Source: an uncultured Selenomonadaceae bacterium
Lineage (GTDB): Bacteria > Bacillota > Negativicutes > Selenomonadales > Selenomonadaceae
Length of the DNA: 9,939 bases
NCBI GenBank assembly: GCA_958415865.1
Contig: CATYZV010000039.1
Span: forward strand, 1 to 9,939
Reading direction: 5' to 3'
This document shows, one piece after another, positions 1-5,839 of this stretch. The translations under genes and the position numbers were made by a program. Within the stretch, counting starts at the first letter, position 1; each line of letters starts with the position of its first letter. The notes below the pieces were generated by a model. The model searched no databases. It saw nothing but the letters and a program-made list of their open reading frames with translations, and was not told the origin of the DNA.

Positions 1-27
1 ATAGAAAACCAGAAAGGTGGTAGTAAT

Positions 28-306
28 ATGGACGCACCGAATCCGTTACTGATTATGGCCATTAACATGACAATAGTGTTCGCTGTCTTGTATGTCTTGG
101 GGTTATTTATAAGGTTGATACATATAGTTGACCCGACGAGAAAGAAGAAGAAAAAATCAGCGGCAAGACCTGCAGCAAAACCGACTCCGACGGTTACGAA
201 GAAAGACGATATGGCAGAAAAGACGCTGGCTGCCATCATCGTTACCTCGTTGACGGCGTACGGCTGTAAGGATTTTGAAATCAAGTCGATCAAGAAATTG
301 AACTGA
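28..306 (+). CDS. OadG/MmdD-family small subunit of a sodium-translocating decarboxylase
   Basis: This 92-residue protein is a membrane anchor/assembly subunit of a biotin-dependent sodium-pumping decarboxylase (oxaloacetate, methylmalonyl-CoA or glutaconyl-CoA type). It has one hydrophobic N-terminal helix (about residues 7-30, rich in Ile, Val and Leu), then a Lys run (K39-K43), a Pro/Ala/Lys linker (about 44-60), and a short C-terminal segment (about 63-91) ending in the pattern AAIIVTSLTAYG...FEIKSIKKL, which resembles the OadG-family C-terminus. A good ribosome binding site (GAAAGGTGG) precedes ATG 28. The beta subunit follows after 92 bases, which fixes the assignment by context. In the family this subunit tethers the carboxyltransferase to the membrane beta subunit. 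The substrate cannot be read from it. The gap to the next gene holds no open frame, so the biotin carrier is not where it sits in Veillonella mmd clusters. Confidence 0.8.
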   Translation: MDAPNPLLIMAINMTIVFAVLYVLGLFIRLIHIVDPTRKKKKKSAARPAAKPTPTVTKKDDMAEKTLAAIIVTSLTAYGCKDFEIKSIKKLN

Positions 307-398
307 TTACTTAGAACCACTGACGAAAAATCGGAGAGATAAGTGAGAGCTATTCAATTTTAATTTCAATTGTAGAAAAGTAGATTGGAGGCATTTTA

Positions 399-1517
399 AT
401 GGATGCTTTTTTAGTTGCCATACAGTCTGTGTGGACTGACAGCGGCTATGCTGCTATAAACATGGGCAATATAACGATGATCATCGTAGGTCTTATTTTA
501 CTTTATCTGGCGATAGGCAAGGGATATGAACCGCTGCTGCTAACGCCGATTGCTTTCGGCTGCGTGCTGGCGAACTTCCCCAACAACGGATTCCATGAAG
601 GCGTTATGTGGGCTATCGGTCAAGGTATTCAGATGGAAATCTTCCCGCCGCTTATCTTCTTGGGTGTAGGCGCGATGACGGACTTCGGCCCGCTGATTGC
701 AAATCCTAATACACTTATGCTTGGTGCGGCAGCGCAGTTCGGCGTGTTCGTGGCACTGGGCGGTGCGATGGTGCTGGGCTTTTCCGTACCGGAAGCAGCT
801 TCCATCGGTATCATCGGCGGTGCTGACGGCCCGACAGCTATTTACTTGGCGACAAAACTAGCACCTGATCTCCTGGGCGCGATTGCGGTAGCAGCTTATT
901 CGTACATGTCGCTGGTGCCGCTGATTCAGCCGCCTATCATGCGCCTGCTGACAACGAAGAAAGAACGCCAGATAAAAATGGGTCAGCTCAGAACTGTTAC
1001 CAAATTTGAACGAATTGTATTCCCCATTATGTGCACCATCGTCATCAGCCTGCTGCTGCCGCCGATCGCAGCACTTATCGGCATGCTGATGCTGGGCAAT
1101 CTATTCCGTGAATCAGGTGTTACCGACAGACTGTCCGATACGGCTCAGAACGCTCTTTGCAACATTGTAACTATCTTCTTGGCACTCGGCACAGGCCTCA
1201 CAATGTCTGCTGATAAATTCCTGCGCATCCAGACTGTAGAAATCATCCTGCTTGGCCTCTTGGCATTCGCCGGCGGCACGGCAGCAGGCGTGCTCTTAGG
1301 CAAGCTCATGTGCAAGCTCAGCGGCGGCAAGATCAACCCGCTTATCGGCTCTGCCGGTGTATCGGCTGTGCCTATGGCAGCGCGTGTATCGCAGATTGAA
1401 GGACAGAAAGCAAATCCCAGCAACTATCTGCTGATGCACGCTATGGGCCCGAACGTAGCAGGCGTAATCGGCACTGCCGTAGCAGCCGGTACGATGCTCG
1501 CCATGTTCGGCGGCTGA
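399..1517 (+). CDS. oadB: Sodium ion-translocating decarboxylase, beta subunit (OadB/MmdB/GcdB family)
   Basis: This is the integral membrane subunit that decarboxylates carboxybiotin and exports Na+ while consuming a proton. At 372 residues it matches the short Veillonella MmdB/Acidaminococcus GcdB form rather than the roughly 430-residue Klebsiella OadB. The Asp of the GGADGP motif is D143. The later segment [17 protein letters not shown] supplies N313, G317, S322 and R329. With a constant offset of 60 these coincide with Klebsiella OadB D203, N373, G377, S382 and R389, the residues of the proposed Na+/H+ path, so all key residues are present. Multiple hydrophobic segments span the protein (for example 25-40, 84-100, 107-130, 205-232, 281-300). 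The start is ATG 399 with TTGGAGG nine bases upstream. Which acyl-CoA or keto acid is decarboxylated depends on the carboxyltransferase, which is outside the window. Confidence 0.93.
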   Translation: MDAFLVAIQSVWTDSGYAAINMGNITMIIVGLILLYLAIGKGYEPLLLTPIAFGCVLANFPNNGFHEGVMWAIGQGIQMEIFPPLIFLGVGAMTDFGPLIANPNTLMLGAAAQFGVFVALGGAMVLGFSVPEAASIGIIGGADGPTAIYLATKLAPDLLGAIAVAAYSYMSLVPLIQPPIMRLLTTKKERQIKMGQLRTVTKFERIVFPIMCTIVISLLLPPIAALIGMLMLGNLFRESGVTDRLSDTAQNALCNIVTIFLALGTGLTMSADKFLRIQTVEIILLGLLAFAGGTAAGVLLGKLMCKLSGGKINPLIGSAGVSAVPMAARVSQIEGQKANPSNYLLMHAMGPNVAGVIGTAVAAGTMLAMFGG

Positions 1518-1558
1518 TTTAGACGAGACTATTCGACGTATAGAAAGGTTTGATATAG

Positions 1559-1732
1559 ATGATGCAGCCTAAACGCTACCGCGTGGTAGTCAGCGGCACA
1601 GAATTCTTCCTCGATGTAGTGCAGACAGGCGGCACGAGCGATGTGCCGATGATCGAGAACCAAGAACACCTGCACGGCACCTGGAACCAGGCTCGCCGCG
1701 ACCGCATGGTGCACAATCCGCGCCATAAATGA
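1559..1732 (+). CDS. 57-residue protein of the decarboxylase operon, biotin-carrier-like N-terminus
   Basis: This is a short open frame with a clear ribosome binding site (AGAAAGG, 1542-1548) ten bases before tandem ATG codons (1559 and 1562), starting 41 bases after the beta-subunit stop. The product is basic and soluble, with no membrane segment. Residues 5-20 (KRYRVVVSGTEFFLDV) resemble the first beta strands of MmdC/GcdC-type biotin carrier proteins (pattern K-x-V-x-V-N-G-x-x-Y-x-V-x-V). The rest (about 21-57, ending in RRDRMVHNPRHK) has no Ala/Pro linker and no MKM biotinylation motif, so it cannot carry biotin. Codon choice matches the upstream gene, which argues for a real gene. It may be a small accessory subunit, by analogy with the roughly 55-residue epsilon chain of Veillonella methylmalonyl-CoA decarboxylase, or a truncated carrier remnant. 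I do not recognise it firmly. Confidence 0.6.
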   Translation: MMQPKRYRVVVSGTEFFLDVVQTGGTSDVPMIENQEHLHGTWNQARRDRMVHNPRHK

Positions 1733-1760
1733 TTGACGAGAAATAAAAATTTTATATTAT
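1733..1760 (+). promoter_or_regulatory. Possible sigma70-like promoter inside the intergenic region
   Basis: TTGACG (1733-1738) and TATTAT (1755-1760) are separated by 16 bases, immediately after the 57-residue gene. No gene lies downstream on this strand before the terminator at 1805-1843, so if active it would make only a short RNA. The -10 lies in a very AT-rich run, so this could be chance. Confidence 0.25.
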
Positions 1761-1797
1761 AGCTGCTTTTGTGCGGTGAAAAACCTGATTAGCAGCT
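1761..1797 (+). repeat. Inverted repeat AGCTGCT...AGCAGCT, possible RNA hairpin
   Basis: The 7-base arms 1761-1767 and 1791-1797 are perfectly complementary. The 23-base loop contains a small inner GGT/ACC pairing. There is no strong U-tract after it, so it is not a convincing terminator by itself. It lies just before the stronger hairpin at 1805-1843. Confidence 0.4.
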
Positions 1798-1804
1798 TTA
1801 TAGC

Positions 1805-1843
1805 AAAAAGAGAGTTAAGGCTCAAGGCTTTAACTCTCTTTTT
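1805..1843. terminator. Bidirectional intrinsic terminator between convergent genes
   Basis: The arms AAAAAGAGAGTTAA (1805-1818) and TTAACTCTCTTTTT (1830-1843) form a perfect 14-bp stem with an 11-base loop. The outer A/T pairs give a T-tract on both strands. It sits between the decarboxylase operon (+) and the RlmI-family gene (-, stop at 1860-1862), so it can end transcription from both sides. Confidence 0.85.
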
Positions 1844-1859
1844 GTATGTCAAACTTTAT

Positions 1860-3083
1860 TTATACGATTTGGAACAGGTAGAATTTTAAATAGTAGGTTT
1901 CCGGTATGCCGAATACGATAGGATGGTCGGGCGACTGCTGACGGGCTTCTATCTGGCGCAGGGTAACTTTGGCATCTGAGGCGGCATCGTTGAGCATTTT
2001 GAGGAAGAGTTCTTCTTTCATGAAGTGGGAGCAGGAGCAGGTGGCAAGGTAGCCGCCGCGCGGCAGGAGTTTCATGGCGCGCAGGTTTATGTCTTTGTAG
2101 CCGCGGAAGGCGTTGGTAACGGTGTTGTGTGATTTGGTGAAGGCGGGCGGGTCGAGGATGATGAAGTCGTAGTCTTTGTTTTTTTCTTCGATCAGTTTCG
2201 TCAGCAGGCTGAACACGTCGGCTTTGATGGCCTTGGTGTTTTCGCTGTAGCCGTTTAAGGCTATGTTTTTGTTCGTCATGTCGACGGCTTCTTGGGAGAT
2301 GTCGACAGCTGTAACGGAGGCTGCTTTGCCTTGGGCGGCGTTTAATGCGAAGGCTCCTGTGTGGGTGAAGCAGTCGAGTACGTGGCGGCCGTGTGCCAGA
2401 TGGGATACGGCGCGGCGGTTGTATTTCTGGTCGAGGAAGAAGCCTGTTTTTTGGCCGTTTTCTACGTCGACATTGTATTTGATGCCGTTTTCAGTGATTA
2501 TCAGCGTCGTGTGCTGTTTTGCCGGGTCGAGCAGAGGGCTGGCAAAGAAGCCTTTGTATTCTTCCATGCCTTCGAGTTTGCGTATTTTGACATCGTTGCG
2601 TTCGTAGAGGCAGTTTATCTCCTGTCCGTATTCGCGCATAATTTCGATGACGGCGTTGAAGATGATTTCTTTGCGCTGTTCGATGCCTAGGGAGAGGACT
2701 TGGGCGACGAGCACGTCTTCAAAGCGGTCGATGGTAAGCCCGGGGAAGCTGTCGGCTTCGCCGAAGATCAGGCGGCAGCTGTTGAAGTCGTCGCCCATGA
2801 CCTGGCGGCGGTAGTCGATGGCGTAGCGCACGCGCCGCTGCCAGAAGGCTTCGTCAAATCTGTCGTTGGCGTTGGTGGAGATGACGCGCACGCGGATTTT
2901 GGAATTGTCGTTGATAAAGCCTGTGCCGAGGTATTTGCCTTTGTTTGTCAGCACGTCTACGAGGTCGCCGTTTGCATACTGTCCGTCTACTTTGGTGATT
3001 TCATCGCTGAATACCCAGGGATGACCGTGGCGCAGGGAACGCTCGCCTTTTGGCGTGATTGTCAGTTTCGTAAATTCTCGCAT
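1860..3083 (-). CDS. rlmI: RlmI-family 23S rRNA (cytosine-C5) methyltransferase
   Basis: This 407-residue class I SAM-dependent RNA methyltransferase is of the RlmI/YccW type, which in E. coli makes m5C1962 of 23S rRNA. An N-terminal PUA-like RNA-binding domain (about residues 3-75, including RSLRHGHPWVFSDEI) is followed by a middle domain with the FGEADSFPGLTIDRF signature (107-121). The C-terminal Rossmann domain begins at TGFFLDQKYNRR (213-224). SAM motif I is VLDCFTHTGAFALNAA (235-250), the acidic residue is D261, and motif IV is DPPAF (311-315). A cysteine motif TCSCSHF (348-354) provides the candidate catalytic cysteines. Length and domain order are normal. The start ATG (3081-3083) is preceded by AAGGACGG on this strand. 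It is a single-gene unit with its own promoter and terminator, and nothing links it functionally to its neighbours. The exact target base is inferred from the family. Confidence 0.9.
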   Translation of the reverse strand: MREFTKLTITPKGERSLRHGHPWVFSDEITKVDGQYANGDLVDVLTNKGKYLGTGFINDNSKIRVRVISTNANDRFDEAFWQRRVRYAIDYRRQVMGDDFNSCRLIFGEADSFPGLTIDRFEDVLVAQVLSLGIEQRKEIIFNAVIEIMREYGQEINCLYERNDVKIRKLEGMEEYKGFFASPLLDPAKQHTTLIITENGIKYNVDVENGQKTGFFLDQKYNRRAVSHLAHGRHVLDCFTHTGAFALNAAQGKAASVTAVDISQEAVDMTNKNIALNGYSENTKAIKADVFSLLTKLIEEKNKDYDFIILDPPAFTKSHNTVTNAFRGYKDINLRAMKLLPRGGYLATCSCSHFMKEELFLKMLNDAASDAKVTLRQIEARQQSPDHPIVFGIPETYYLKFYLFQIV

Positions 3084-3120
3084 ATTGTATATCCGTCCTT
3101 TTGCAGTGATTATTTTCTAT

Positions 3121-3149
3121 ATTATACCAATGATTGGCTGAGGCTTCAA
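3121..3149 (-). promoter_or_regulatory. Promoter of the rlmI-family gene
   Basis: Read on the minus strand, TTGAAG (complement of 3144-3149) and a consensus TATAAT (complement of 3121-3126) are separated by exactly 17 bases, about 38 bases upstream of the start codon. The spacer contains the perfect palindrome CCAATGATTGG (3127-3137). Confidence 0.7.
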
Positions 3150-3169
3150 ATTATATCCCCTGTGGGAGC

Positions 3170-3198
3170 TTGTGGAATGGTTGTTGCTTTATTATACT
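3170..3198 (+). promoter_or_regulatory. Candidate promoter of the methyltransferase-importer operon
   Basis: TTGTGG (3170-3175) and TATACT (3193-3198) are separated by 17 bases, about 54 bases before the first gene of the operon. The -10 is good and the -35 is weak, which would suit a regulated promoter. I see no NikR-type palindrome (GTATGA/TCATAC) and no recognisable riboswitch in 3084-3251. Confidence 0.45.
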
Positions 3199-3251
3199 AA
3201 AAAGAATAAGTGTATTAATAGGATATAGAGATAGAAGGAAAGGGATATTGG

Positions 3252-3998
3252 ATGAGTGAGCAGATTTACGATAGAAATATAAAGGGCAGAATTGTCGATT
3301 ACTGGACGCAGCGCAGCGGTGATTTTGCGCGTCAGCGATACAGTGAGCTGCACAGTTATATGGCGGATTTGTGGCTGCGGGAAATAATGCCGTATCTGCC
3401 GCAGGACAAGGAACATTGCCGCATTTTGGACATCGGCACGGGAACGGGCTTTTTTCCGCTGCTGCTGGCAAAGGAAGGCTATAAGGCAGAAGGCATTGAT
3501 TTGACACATAGTATGATAGATGAAGCAAATTCGCTGGCTCGCGTGGAAGGCAGCTCTGCCGTATTTAAGGTGATGGACGCGGAAAATCTCGATTATGCTG
3601 ATGAAACGTTTGATGTGGTATTGACGCGCAATCTGACTTGGACGCTGCCCGATCCGCTAAAGGCGTATACGGAATGGCAGCGCGTGCTGAAAAAAGGCGG
3701 TGTTCTGCTCAATTTCGATGCTGATTACGGCAAGGAACATCTGGTGGAAGAAGCAAAGCTCTTGCCTAAGCAGCACGCTCATAATAAATTGGGCACGGAT
3801 ACGCTGAATGAATGTGATGCGATAAAGGCAGAGCTTGATATCAGCAGCACGGACAGGCCGATTTGGGATATGAAGCAGCTCATCGACCTCGGCTTTGCCA
3901 AAGTGGGCGCGGATATGCAGGCTGGCAGCCGCATTTACTGGAAGCACGATGAGTTTTACAATCCTATGCCGGTATTTCTGCTGACGGCGGAAAAGTAA
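3252..3998 (+). CDS. Class I SAM-dependent methyltransferase, first gene of the importer operon
   Basis: This 248-residue protein has a UbiE/Methyltransf_11-type fold and is probably cytoplasmic (no signal peptide). Motif I is ILDIGTGTGF (58-67), with acidic D83 for the SAM ribose in GIDLTHSMI. Motif II is DAENLDYAD (109-117). The segment TRNLTWTLPDP (125-135) is followed by RVLKKGGVLLNFDADYG (144-160). The N-terminal 50 residues (IVDYWTQRSGDFARQRY and following) form a helical lid that may bind the acceptor. The ribosome binding site is AAGGAAAGGG before ATG 3252. Its stop is 3 bases from the permease start, so it is co-transcribed with the importer. As I recall, similar methyltransferases occur beside nickel/peptide-type ABC importers in other Firmicutes. 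The acceptor is unknown; a small metal-binding ligand or the imported compound is possible by context only. Confidence 0.82.
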   Translation: MSEQIYDRNIKGRIVDYWTQRSGDFARQRYSELHSYMADLWLREIMPYLPQDKEHCRILDIGTGTGFFPLLLAKEGYKAEGIDLTHSMIDEANSLARVEGSSAVFKVMDAENLDYADETFDVVLTRNLTWTLPDPLKAYTEWQRVLKKGGVLLNFDADYGKEHLVEEAKLLPKQHAHNKLGTDTLNECDAIKAELDISSTDRPIWDMKQLIDLGFAKVGADMQAGSRIYWKHDEFYNPMPVFLLTAEK

Positions 3999-4001
3999 GT
4001 C

Positions 4002-4946
4002 ATGAAAAAATATATTTTGCGGCGGCTATGGCAGCTAATTCCGATATTATTGGGAATAACGCTGCTGTCATTCGGCATGATGCGCATAGCCGGAAGTGAT
4101 GCTGTCGTGCAGAAGTACGATAACAGCGGCATTGCCGTTTCGCAGGAAGTCATAAAGGCAGAGCAGGAGCGTCTGGGGCTGGACAGGCCGTTTATAGTGC
4201 AGTACGCTTCATGGCTGGGGGCTATTCTGACGGGTGATATGGGAAAAAGCTACGTTTCGGGCAAGGATGTATTTTCTCTATTCATGTCAAAATTGCCGGC
4301 GACACTGCTTTTGACCGTATCTTCAGTGGTGTTGACGGTGATTATCTCCGTGCCGCTGGGCATAATAGCAGCTTTGAATAAAAATAAATTCGTCGATTAT
4401 CTAATCCGCTTTTTGAGCTTCTGCGGCAACAGTATGCCGAATTTCTTCGTGGCACTCGTCTTAATGTACGTATTGGCGATAAAGCTGGCGGTATTTCCCG
4501 TCATCGCAAGTGAAGTGAGCCTCACGAATGTCTTTCTGCCGACTATGACGCTCGCCATCGCTATGTCGGCAAAGTACCTGCGTCAAGTGCGCTCTGCGGT
4601 GCTGGAGGAGCTTAATGCAGATTACGTGCAGGGAGCAAAAGCGCGCGGCATTCCGTTTCGCCTTATATTGACTAAAAGCGTTCTGCGCGCCTGCCTCGTA
4701 ACGCTCGTTACATTATTGGCTCTGTCGATAGGCAGTCTCTTGGGCGGCACTGCTATAGTGGAAGCTATATTCATGTGGGACGGCGTGGGCAAGATGGCAG
4801 TCGATGCTATCAGCACGCGCGATTATCCTGTCATTCAGGCGTATGTGGTCTGGATGGCTGTCATCTACGTCGCCGTGAATCTGGCTGCCGATATATCGTA
4901 CCGCTTTTTAGACCCGCGCATCAGGCTGAGGAGGGATAGCAGGTGA
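4002..4946 (+). CDS. nikB: NikB/DppB-type ABC importer permease
   Basis: This 314-residue inner-membrane permease belongs to the peptide/nickel importer family. It opens with the family signature KKYILRRLWQLIPILLGIT and a first membrane helix (about 9-29). A periplasmic region containing LGLDRPFIVQYASW (58-71) follows, then five further membrane helices (about 100-125, 133-160, 175-195, 232-255, 280-300). The cytoplasmic EAA-type loop that contacts the ATPases is at about 207-229 (YVQGAKARGIPFRLILTKSV). The end (GGTAIVEAIFMWDGVGKMAV, then RDYPVIQAY and LDPRIR) closely follows the pattern I remember for E. coli NikB, which favours the nickel branch over oligopeptide importers. The ribosome binding site is weak and lies within the end of the methyltransferase gene, suggesting translational coupling. 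Nickel specificity is inferred. Confidence 0.85.
   Translation: MKKYILRRLWQLIPILLGITLLSFGMMRIAGSDAVVQKYDNSGIAVSQEVIKAEQERLGLDRPFIVQYASWLGAILTGDMGKSYVSGKDVFSLFMSKLPATLLLTVSSVVLTVIISVPLGIIAALNKNKFVDYLIRFLSFCGNSMPNFFVALVLMYVLAIKLAVFPVIASEVSLTNVFLPTMTLAIAMSAKYLRQVRSAVLEELNADYVQGAKARGIPFRLILTKSVLRACLVTLVTLLALSIGSLLGGTAIVEAIFMWDGVGKMAVDAISTRDYPVIQAYVVWMAVIYVAVNLAADISYRFLDPRIRLRRDSR
4929..4935 (+). promoter_or_regulatory. Strong ribosome binding site fixing a GTG start
   Basis: AGGAGGG lies inside the last codons of the first permease gene, seven bases before GTG 4943. It decides that the second permease starts at this GTG, in a GTGA overlap with the preceding stop, rather than at the downstream ATG at 4961. 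Confidence 0.75.
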
Positions 4947-5749
4947 AGCACTATGCTAAAATGCGCGTCATCATCTTCAGCCTGCTTGCTGCTATTTTGA
5001 TACTGCTCGCTCTGTTTGCAGCCTATCTCTGCCCTTACGACCCCAATCAGCAGAATCTAAGTGCCGCACTGCAGGCTCCGAATGCGGAGCATCTGCTGGG
5101 CACTGACCGCTACGGACGCGATATGCTGTCGCGCGTCATAATGGGGGCACAGGTCAGCATTTTTGCTACATTATCATTGGTGGCGATAATATCGCTCATC
5201 GGCACGGCAATCGGCATCTGCTGCGGCTATCGCGGCGGCAGGCTGGATGAACTGCTGATGCGTTTTAGCGATATATGCCTTGCCTTTCCGGGGCTGGTCT
5301 TTGCACTTGCCGTGGCGGCTGTATTAAACGGCGGCGTGCAAAATGCTGTATTGGCACTGGCGGCTATCAGCTGGCCCAAGTACGCCCGCCTTGCGCGCAG
5401 CCGGACACTGGCACTGGTGCAGCAGGATTTCATCTTTGCGGCGAAGATGGCAGGCAGTTCGCCCTTTCAGATAGTATACCGCCATATACTGCCCAATATA
5501 TCCGGAACAATGCTCGTTACGGCAGTGCTCGATATCGGCACGATGATGATGGAGATTGCGGCACTGTCATTTCTGGGGCTGGGCGCAAAGCCTCCGACGG
5601 CAGAATGGGGCAGCATGATGAGCGTGGGCAGGAGCATGCTCCAGACGTATCCTTGGACTGTATTTGCCCCCGGCGTTGCTATCTTCATCACCGTTACGAT
5701 TTTCAATCTATGGGGCGATGCCTTAAGGGATTATTTAGACCCAAAATAA
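4943..5749 (+). CDS. nikC: NikC/DppC-type ABC importer permease
   Basis: This 268-residue protein is the second permease, partner of the preceding one in the importer heterodimer. The hallmark N-terminal layout is present: a first helix (about 8-28), the short periplasmic segment PYDPNQQNL, and the signature HLLGTDRYGRDMLSR (50-64). Five more membrane helices follow. The EAA-type ATPase-coupling loop is at about 163-184 (FIFAAKMAGSSPFQIVYRHI), and the C-terminal end is NLWGDALRDYLDP. Length is close to E. coli NikC (about 277). It begins with GTG in a 4-base GTGA overlap with the upstream stop and has a near-perfect Shine-Dalgarno, so the two permeases are probably made in equal amounts. It shares its substrate with the system, nickel or a metal chelate by inference. 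Confidence 0.87.
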   Translation: MKHYAKMRVIIFSLLAAILILLALFAAYLCPYDPNQQNLSAALQAPNAEHLLGTDRYGRDMLSRVIMGAQVSIFATLSLVAIISLIGTAIGICCGYRGGRLDELLMRFSDICLAFPGLVFALAVAAVLNGGVQNAVLALAAISWPKYARLARSRTLALVQQDFIFAAKMAGSSPFQIVYRHILPNISGTMLVTAVLDIGTMMMEIAALSFLGLGAKPPTAEWGSMMSVGRSMLQTYPWTVFAPGVAIFITVTIFNLWGDALRDYLDPK

Positions 5750-5839
5750 AATGATATGTAATTTGGCAAAGTTTATATACTGATAGCGAAAAAATAAAAA
5801 ATGTGATATTTAGATATTTATATAGAAAGGAAGGTATTT
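5750..5839 (+). other. AT-rich intra-operon spacer before the binding-protein gene
   Basis: This is the only sizeable gap inside the importer operon (90 bases). It is strongly AT-rich, with an A-run (about 5789-5801) and ends in AGAAAGGAAGG, the ribosome binding site of the lipoprotein gene. TATACT occurs at 5776-5781 but has no good -35 at the right distance, so I do not call a promoter. Such spacers often hold an internal start or an RNA-processing site that raises the amount of binding protein. I see no stable GC-rich hairpin. Confidence 0.4.

Noticed and set aside
355..372. CAATT...AATTG inverted repeat between the two decarboxylase subunit genes
   Set aside because: Only five A/T-rich pairs and no T-tract; too weak to be a terminator or operator with any confidence.
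2263..3200. Long open frames on the + strand opposite the rlmI-family gene (for example 2263-2607, 2361-2690, 2700-3200)
   Set aside because: They lie opposite a full-length, motif-rich gene, have no ribosome binding sites, and their products resemble no known family; they are antisense shadows of a GC-skewed gene.
3084..3251. Riboswitch or NikR operator upstream of the importer operon
   Set aside because: The spacer is only 168 bases and shows neither a NikR palindrome nor cobalamin-type or other conserved riboswitch elements that I can recognise.
3151..3528. Minus-strand frames opposite the start of the methyltransferase gene
   Set aside because: They have low-complexity composition and cross a clear divergent promoter region; no family features.
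5275..5754. 159-codon frame overlapping the second permease on the same strand
   Set aside because: It is out of frame with a complete NikC-like gene, lacks a ribosome binding site and has Cys/Arg-rich composition typical of a shadow frame.
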